Source: Bryobacterales bacterium (lineage in GTDB: Bacteria; Acidobacteriota; Terriglobia; Bryobacterales; Bryobacteraceae). From it: 64,000 nucleotides of DNA. How positions within the stretch are numbered: position 1 is the stretch's first letter; each line of letters begins with the position of its first letter. The translations under genes were made by a program, and so were the position numbers. The notes beneath the pieces are model-generated. The model saw nothing but the letters and a program-made list of their open reading frames with translations. It did not search any database and was not told where the DNA came from. The stretch is from positions 25,043 to 89,042 of the forward strand of contig JAFAQY010000015.1 of the NCBI GenBank assembly GCA_019261985.1. The letters are read 5' to 3'. Positions 59,369 through 64,000 of the stretch are shown piece by piece.

Positions 59369-61756
59369 CTACTCCACCCAGATCATCACGCCGGCTTGAC
59401 TTGACGATGCGCCCACGCTGACCATAACGCTCAGGTCTCCGGGCCCAATGTAGCCGGTGGGGACCCGGGCGTTAATTTGGAACAAGCCGGGATAGCTCGC
59501 AGGCCCGGCGTAGAGGACATCGGCGGAGTAGCCGGCGATCGTTACCATCACCGGAAAGCCGGAAGTTCCAAGGCTTGTCCCAAACAGCGAGACAACGGAA
59601 CCGCGCGCGGCGGGGTTGGCGGATGAGTTCGCGGTGCCGTCCTGATTCGTTGCCGCGGCTTGGCCGGAAGCATCGGCAAACAGCGCGGGCGAGACATCTG
59701 CCACCACTTCCGGAATCGCCGCGACGGGCGAGCCGTTGTACATGACGTCGACTTCCGTGCCGCTCGCGCCCGCGATCGATTGCGGCGCAATAACCAAAAT
59801 CCCGTTCGAATCGGCGGAAACGATCTGCGCTTGTGAGGAACCGAACGTCACCTGCGTGGCAGCGGCCTGTGCTGCCGTGAGCCCGGTGTTGCGAACCAGC
59901 ACCAGCTCGCCAGGCGCAACGGGACCGGGTAAAAGGCTCGCGGCGTTGACAGCGTCCGCGAGCGTCGAAACGCTTACCGTGGGCTGGGGCGGAATCGCCA
60001 GCTCTCGAATGCGACTGTTGTCGAGATCGGCGATGGCTATTGCGCCGTTCGGCGTGACCGCGACATCCCAAGGATAGGACAACTGCGCCGTGGCGGCCGG
60101 GCCGCCGTCCCCGGACAATCCAGCTACGCCCGTGCCTGCAACGGGAGTGGCTTGGCCCGAAGCTTCGATCCGCAACACCTGCTGCAAACCCGCGTCGGCC
60201 ACATAGATCCGGCCTGTAGCATCGATCCCAATCCCTCGCGGCGTATTCCACACGCCCGGGGCAACGTCCGTCAGGGAGCCATCGGCAGCCAGCCTGCGCA
60301 CCCGCGCCGCGCCTGCTTCAGTGAAATAAAGACCGCCTTGTGCATCGAATGCCAGTCCATGCGGCGCTTTCAATCCCTGCAGCACGGTTGCGGGAACGCC
60401 GTTCGGGCCTGCTTTCAGGATTTTGCCCTGCGCTGCATCCGAGATGTAGATGCTTTCGTGATTGTCGGGGATGGCGTATACCGGCGACACTAACCCCAGC
60501 AGAGTGGCGGCGCGAATATGGCCATCGGGCGTCACTACGCGCACGCGGCTGTTGCCGGTATCCGCGATGTAAAGGTTGCCCGCCGAATCCACCGCGACGG
60601 AATTCGGCGAGTTCAGTTGGGCGCTTGTGGCCAGCCCTCCATCGCCGGCATTGCCTGCGACGCCCATGCCCGCGATGGTTGTAATTGTTCCATCCGGCGC
60701 CACGCGCCGCACGCGATGATTATCCCGGTCCGCGATATAAATGCTGCCGCTTGAATCCATGGCAACGCCCGAAGGATGATTCAGCCGCGCCGAGATCGCC
60801 GGGCCGTAGTCGCCATGCGCCGGGTTGCCTTCGCCCGCCACGACGGACGCCGAGCCGGAATTAGCGATTCGCCACAGAGCCGCGCCCACCGCGGCATAAA
60901 AACTTCCGTTCGCGATCGCTACCTCCCGGGCGGCGATTGCCAGCGCTGTGGGGGCTCCGGATGGAGGAATGATCAAAAGCTGACCACCCAGAGGATCGGC
61001 CGCCCATAAATTTGCCGAAGCGTCAAAAGCCAGCCCCGTCGGCCCAGTAGCGCGGCTGAATGTGGAAATCACGCCGCCAGTCACCTTGCGGATTACGCGG
61101 TTGCCGGTGTCCCCGATATAAAGCGAGCCTTGCGCATCGAAGGCAAGGCCGGCGGGGAACGCTAGCTGGGCGGTTGCCGCCGCGCCGCCGTCGCCGGCAT
61201 ATCCTTGCACTCCGGATCCTGCAATGGCGGCCGGTTTACCGTCCGCGCCGAGCCTGTACACGCGATGCGCGTTGAAATCCGAAACGTACAGATTGCCGCT
61301 GTTATCAAGCGCCAGATTGCGTGGAGCGTTCAACATTGCGATGGTTTGGATCGTTCCATCCGGCGCAACCCGGCGAACCCGCCCGTTGCCCAGATCCGCG
61401 ATGTACAAATCACCGAGCGAATCGCAAGCCAGCCCATAAGGCGCGTTCAATTGGGCGGCCGTGGCAGGTCCGCCATCGCCCGAAAACCCGCGCGTGCCCG
61501 TGCCCGCAATGGTGCGAATCGTTCCGTCCGGGCGAATTTGCCGCACGCGGTTATCGGCGGCGTCGGCAACATAGATGTTGACGTTTACGTCGACCGCCAC
61601 GCCCTCGGCCTGGAAGAGTATCGCGGCGATGGCAGGGCCGCCGTCGCCAACCCAACTGCTCCCTGCAATCGTGTTGACGAAATAGCCACCGGAGCCGGCC
61701 TGCCCATAGGCGATGCCGGCGCTAATGGAAATCCAGAGTGAGAGTAAGCAGCGCAC
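59369..61756 (-). CDS. secreted NHL-repeat propeller with Solibacter C-terminal domain
   Basis: The 795-residue protein has a signal peptide (about 1-19) and about ten repeats of the NHL type (GSLYIGDTGNRVIRKV, GNLYIADTGNSRVRVV, GSIYIADRDNHRVRRV, TIAGTGTRGFSGDGGPATAAQL), forming one or two beta propellers (about 30-570). From about residue 580 it carries the TIGR03437-type domain (PGELVLVRNTGL ... SNGILVIAPQSIAG ... GSVVSLFGTSLG). NHL propellers bind ligands or scaffold complexes; the role here is unknown. It is the third protein with this end. Confidence 0.85.
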   Translation of the reverse strand: MRCLLSLWISISAGIAYGQAGSGGYFVNTIAGSSWVGDGGPAIAAILFQAEGVAVDVNVNIYVADAADNRVRQIRPDGTIRTIAGTGTRGFSGDGGPATAAQLNAPYGLACDSLGDLYIADLGNGRVRRVAPDGTIQTIAMLNAPRNLALDNSGNLYVSDFNAHRVYRLGADGKPAAIAGSGVQGYAGDGGAAATAQLAFPAGLAFDAQGSLYIGDTGNRVIRKVTGGVISTFSRATGPTGLAFDASANLWAADPLGGQLLIIPPSGAPTALAIAAREVAIANGSFYAAVGAALWRIANSGSASVVAGEGNPAHGDYGPAISARLNHPSGVAMDSSGSIYIADRDNHRVRRVAPDGTITTIAGMGVAGNAGDGGLATSAQLNSPNSVAVDSAGNLYIADTGNSRVRVVTPDGHIRAATLLGLVSPVYAIPDNHESIYISDAAQGKILKAGPNGVPATVLQGLKAPHGLAFDAQGGLYFTEAGAARVRRLAADGSLTDVAPGVWNTPRGIGIDATGRIYVADAGLQQVLRIEASGQATPVAGTGVAGLSGDGGPAATAQLSYPWDVAVTPNGAIAIADLDNSRIRELAIPPQPTVSVSTLADAVNAASLLPGPVAPGELVLVRNTGLTAAQAAATQVTFGSSQAQIVSADSNGILVIAPQSIAGASGTEVDVMYNGSPVAAIPEVVADVSPALFADASGQAAATNQDGTANSSANPAARGSVVSLFGTSLGTSGFPVMVTIAGYSADVLYAGPASYPGLFQINARVPTGYIGPGDLSVMVSVGASSSQAGVMIWVE

Positions 61757-61877
61757 CCTATTCCTCTAAAAAATCGCGGCACAAACGGAACCTGGTCCGG
61801 CCGCGCCGGCCCTGTGCCGCTCTAGACTGAGTGTTAATTCGCTCAGATTCCTCTCAGCTTTTGGCGATGAGACTCTC

Positions 61878-63506
61878 GTGTCTCGGTTATTTCTTGTCTC
61901 GCTAGTACTGGGAGTATTTCCTGTTTTCGGGCAGCCAGCGTTGCATTTGAAGACGCGAACGATTATCCCCCAAGCCGCGGCCGCTATCGACTTGGTGGAT
62001 AGTCCTCTGTACCTAAGCGCCGGTCATTTCATACTGCAATTTAATAACCCGCCCGGCGCGGATACGCTGGCTGCCTTGGCGGGCCTGAATATTTCTGTTT
62101 TGGGAGCAATTCCCGATAACGGCATGCTGGTCTCGCTCAACTATCCGGCTCTTTTGAGCGGACTGGGGATTATGTACGCGGCCCCGCTCGATCCGGCGGA
62201 TAAAATCAGCCCGTTGATCGCGGCCGGGGACGAAACCGCAAGGGCCGGATATTTTCTGGTGGAATTTCATCCCGACGTCGATTTAAACTTCGGCCGCGGC
62301 GTGGTGCAGAATCTGGGTCTTCCGCTGGTGGAGAACCCGGACCTGAACCCGCGCCATTTGATGATCCAAGTCTCCGATCCGAATCAAGTGCCTGCCGCGC
62401 TGGCCGGGCTGGCGAGCCAGGATCCCGTGGCTTACATTTTCCCCGCATCGGCCCAACTTGCGGCGGGAGTTCCCTCGAGCGCCTATGCGGAAGCCATGAC
62501 TACGTGGGGCGTCATTGGCCAGTTGATCCCTACCAGCGGACAGGGATGGGGCGGAGCCGGTCAAAACCCGGCCACCATAGGTTATGTGTTCAGCACCTTG
62601 ACGACTCAGCTTCCGGTTTCGCAAACCGAATCGGCAATCCAGCGCGCTATGGCGGAATGGTCCAAGGTGGTTCAAGTCACCTGGAAGCAAGGCTCCGACC
62701 CAACGGCCGCACAGACCGTGAACATCTTCTTCGCGACCGGCGCTCACGGCGATCCTTATCCGTTCGGCGGTCCCGGCGGCGTGCTGGCGCACACGTTCTA
62801 TCCGGCTCCTCCGAACCCGGAGCCCATCGCCGGGGACATGCACTTCAATGACGCAGATACCTGGAATATCGGCGCGAACGTGGACGTGTTCAGCGTCGCG
62901 CTCCATGAATTGGGACATGCGCTAGGGCTGGGTCATTCCGATAGCCCGTCCGATGTCATGTATCCCTACTACAAAATGGTGACGACACTAAATGCGGGCG
63001 ACGTCTCAGCAATTCAAACGCTCTACGCGGCACAGCCGGTTGTAAGCAATCCAACGCCATCGCCTAATCCGAGCCCGTCGCCCTCACCCAGTCCAAGCCC
63101 GTCGCCCTCGCCCAGTCCGACCCCATCGCCTTCGCCCAGTCCGAGCCCGTCGCCGTCGCCTAGCCCAAGCCCGTCGCCGTCGCCTAGCCCGAGCCCGTCG
63201 CCGTCGCCTAGCCCAGCGCCGAGCCCCGGCGACACCACACCACCCTCGCTAACAATCACCTCGCCCGGAGGCACGACGATCTCGACCGGGTCAGCATCGC
63301 TCCAATTCACGGGCACCGCATCGGACAACGTCGCTGTAGCGAGTGTCACATGGTCTACGAACACCGGATCATCCGGGATCGCGACCGGCACTACGAACTG
63401 GTCGGCCACAATTCCGTTGCTGGTAGGTAGCAACACCATAACCATCCGCGCGACAGATCCTTTCCGAAACATTGGTTGGCGGAGCGTGGTGGTCGTCCGG
63501 CATTGA
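61878..63506 (+). CDS. secreted matrixin-like (metzincin) metalloprotease with Pro-Ser linker
   Basis: The 542-residue protein starts at a GTG followed by a signal peptide (about 1-18). The catalytic domain (about 215-380) holds the metzincin motif [11 protein letters not shown] (about 343-353) and a Met-turn segment DVMYPYY. It is followed by a (PSPSP)n linker (about 395-450) and a C-terminal Ig-like domain ([24 protein letters not shown]). The N-terminal ~200 residues may be a prodomain. It degrades extracellular protein. The proline-serine run is encoded by a tandem repeat. Confidence 0.86.
   Translation: MSRLFLVSLVLGVFPVFGQPALHLKTRTIIPQAAAAIDLVDSPLYLSAGHFILQFNNPPGADTLAALAGLNISVLGAIPDNGMLVSLNYPALLSGLGIMYAAPLDPADKISPLIAAGDETARAGYFLVEFHPDVDLNFGRGVVQNLGLPLVENPDLNPRHLMIQVSDPNQVPAALAGLASQDPVAYIFPASAQLAAGVPSSAYAEAMTTWGVIGQLIPTSGQGWGGAGQNPATIGYVFSTLTTQLPVSQTESAIQRAMAEWSKVVQVTWKQGSDPTAAQTVNIFFATGAHGDPYPFGGPGGVLAHTFYPAPPNPEPIAGDMHFNDADTWNIGANVDVFSVALHELGHALGLGHSDSPSDVMYPYYKMVTTLNAGDVSAIQTLYAAQPVVSNPTPSPNPSPSPSPSPSPSPSPSPTPSPSPSPSPSPSPSPSPSPSPSPSPSPSPSPAPSPGDTTPPSLTITSPGGTTISTGSASLQFTGTASDNVAVASVTWSTNTGSSGIATGTTNWSATIPLLVGSNTITIRATDPFRNIGWRSVVVVRH
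63057..63225 (+). repeat. tandem DNA repeat coding the Pro-Ser linker
   Basis: CCCGTCGCC(C/G)TCGCC-like units with AGTCC(A/G)AG or TAGCC(C/G)AG spacers are repeated about seven times at 24-base spacing, coding PSPSPSPSP. The number of units may vary between strains. Confidence 0.85.
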
Positions 63507-63611
63507 ATGGAGCGGTCGAACTTGCCGGTCTTCGAAACGCGTGACTAGGAACCGTCGGTCACAGTGGATAATCTGCCGGCCGCCTCTCGAACTGGGCTAA
63601 AATTGAACCGC

Positions 63612-63818
63612 ATGAAGTTCCTTATAAGCGTGTACCAGGACGAGGACGGCATATTTATTGCCGAGTGCCCTTCTGTTCCTGGTTGTGTCAGCCAGGGGCA
63701 AACCGAGGCAGAGGCTGAGGCGAATATTTCAGACGCAATCCGGGAATGCCTGAGAGTTCGGGCGGAACTCGGTATGCCTTTAACGGTGACCACACGCGAG
63801 GTCGAAGTGCTGGTCTGA
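63612..63818 (+). CDS. orphan HicB-family protein
   Basis: The 68-residue protein starts KFLISVYQDEDGIFIAECPSVPGCVSQG and ends VTTREVEVLV, the HicB fold. No hicA is visible within 100 bases on either side, so it is an orphan or has lost its toxin. A longer in-frame start at 63564 is less likely. Confidence 0.8.
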   Translation: MKFLISVYQDEDGIFIAECPSVPGCVSQGQTEAEAEANISDAIRECLRVRAELGMPLTVTTREVEVLV

Positions 63819-63886
63819 ACGTCCGCGCTTCCCCTAAGGGTGGAGGAGTTTTTGAGGAGTTTTTGGAGAAGCTCTAGCCGCCTTAA

Positions 63887-64000
63887 ATGTCATCCATCAG
63901 CGCACATGTCAGGCTGAGGCCGATCCGGTTCGCTTTTCTGGTGCGTCCGGATGATCTATCGCGGACGATTGAGATATTTCGCGTCAATACGTGCCTCTGG
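63887..64000 (+). CDS. start of an unrecognised gene, 3' end outside window
   Basis: An ATG opens 38 codons to the right edge, reading SSISAHVRLRPIRFAFLVRPDDLSRTIEIFRVN. The pattern RPIRFAFLV.PDD....I.IFRVNTCLW is compact and conserved-looking, but I cannot assign a family from 38 residues. A tandem GAGGAGTTTTTG repeat lies 35 bases upstream. Confidence 0.45.
   Translation, partial: MSSISAHVRLRPIRFAFLVRPDDLSRTIEIFRVNTCLW

Noticed and set aside
63057..63225. CRISPR-like array
   Set aside because: The repeats are in frame and code a Pro-Ser linker; there are no unique spacers or cas genes.
1..64000. tRNA or rRNA genes
   Set aside because: No conserved T-loop (GGTTCGAATCC type) with matching acceptor stem was seen by eye; a tRNA scan would be decisive.

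Overview
The window looks like a chromosomal piece of an Acidobacteriota genome, most likely a Bryobacterales/'Solibacter'-type soil bacterium. The evidence: three secreted proteins end in the C-terminal domain first catalogued in Solibacter (TIGR03437 type); there is an ADOP-type FtsX/MacB permease without an ATPase partner, an Oar-like TonB-dependent receptor with an N-terminal carboxypeptidase-like domain, and four paralogs of a secreted family with a DTLVV(D/E) motif that I associate with this phylum. No tRNA, rRNA, CRISPR array, insertion sequence or phage gene was seen.

Layout. 1-6.7 kb: a solute:sodium symporter running off the left edge, a Tat-exported sulfite-oxidase-like enzyme with a WbuC-type cupin, an acyltransferase, and a secreted PHB-depolymerase-like esterase. 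6.7-11.8 kb: carD, divergent from ileS-lspA. 12-21 kb: a secreted PHP phosphoesterase translationally coupled to a large TonB-dependent receptor, a PLC-like phosphodiesterase, and a secreted protein of unknown role. 21-25.6 kb: the conserved rpmH-rnpA-yidD-yidC-jag-mnmE operon. 26-34 kb: a higBA-type toxin-antitoxin (TA) module, patatin, methyltransferase, prepilin, isomerase, epimerase and ADOP permease. 34-40.3 kb: a cytochrome c/copper monooxygenase-like fusion, then a tight three-gene operon (methyltransferase, core-MetE, MetF fused to a MetV-like domain) and a parDE module. 40.4-46.2 kb: FtsB-like and TonB proteins, tyrS and two metallopeptidases. 46.2-50 kb: a parD relic, an operon of DUF6152, two DTLVV(D/E)-family paralogs and a VOC protein, and a second higBA module. 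50-64 kb: secreted proteins, truA, a histidine kinase, dienelactone hydrolase-STAS, tsaD-hicBA, an NHL-repeat protein, a matrixin protease, an orphan hicB and the start of an unrecognised gene.

The most striking pattern is in the TA modules. Two HigB-like toxins and one ParE-like toxin are each broken by single-base indels in short homopolymer runs (four indels in about 0.9 kb), while their antitoxins and candidate operator palindromes are intact. The roughly 50 other full-length genes show no frameshift. Only the hicAB toxin is intact. A second theme is a family of modular palindromic repeats, usually bounded by GTGGGGC...GCCCCAC, whose arms differ in sequence but keep their pairing. They sit in intergenic gaps and at some gene starts and ends.

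All functional statements come from reading the sequence and from knowledge of protein families; no database search was run.
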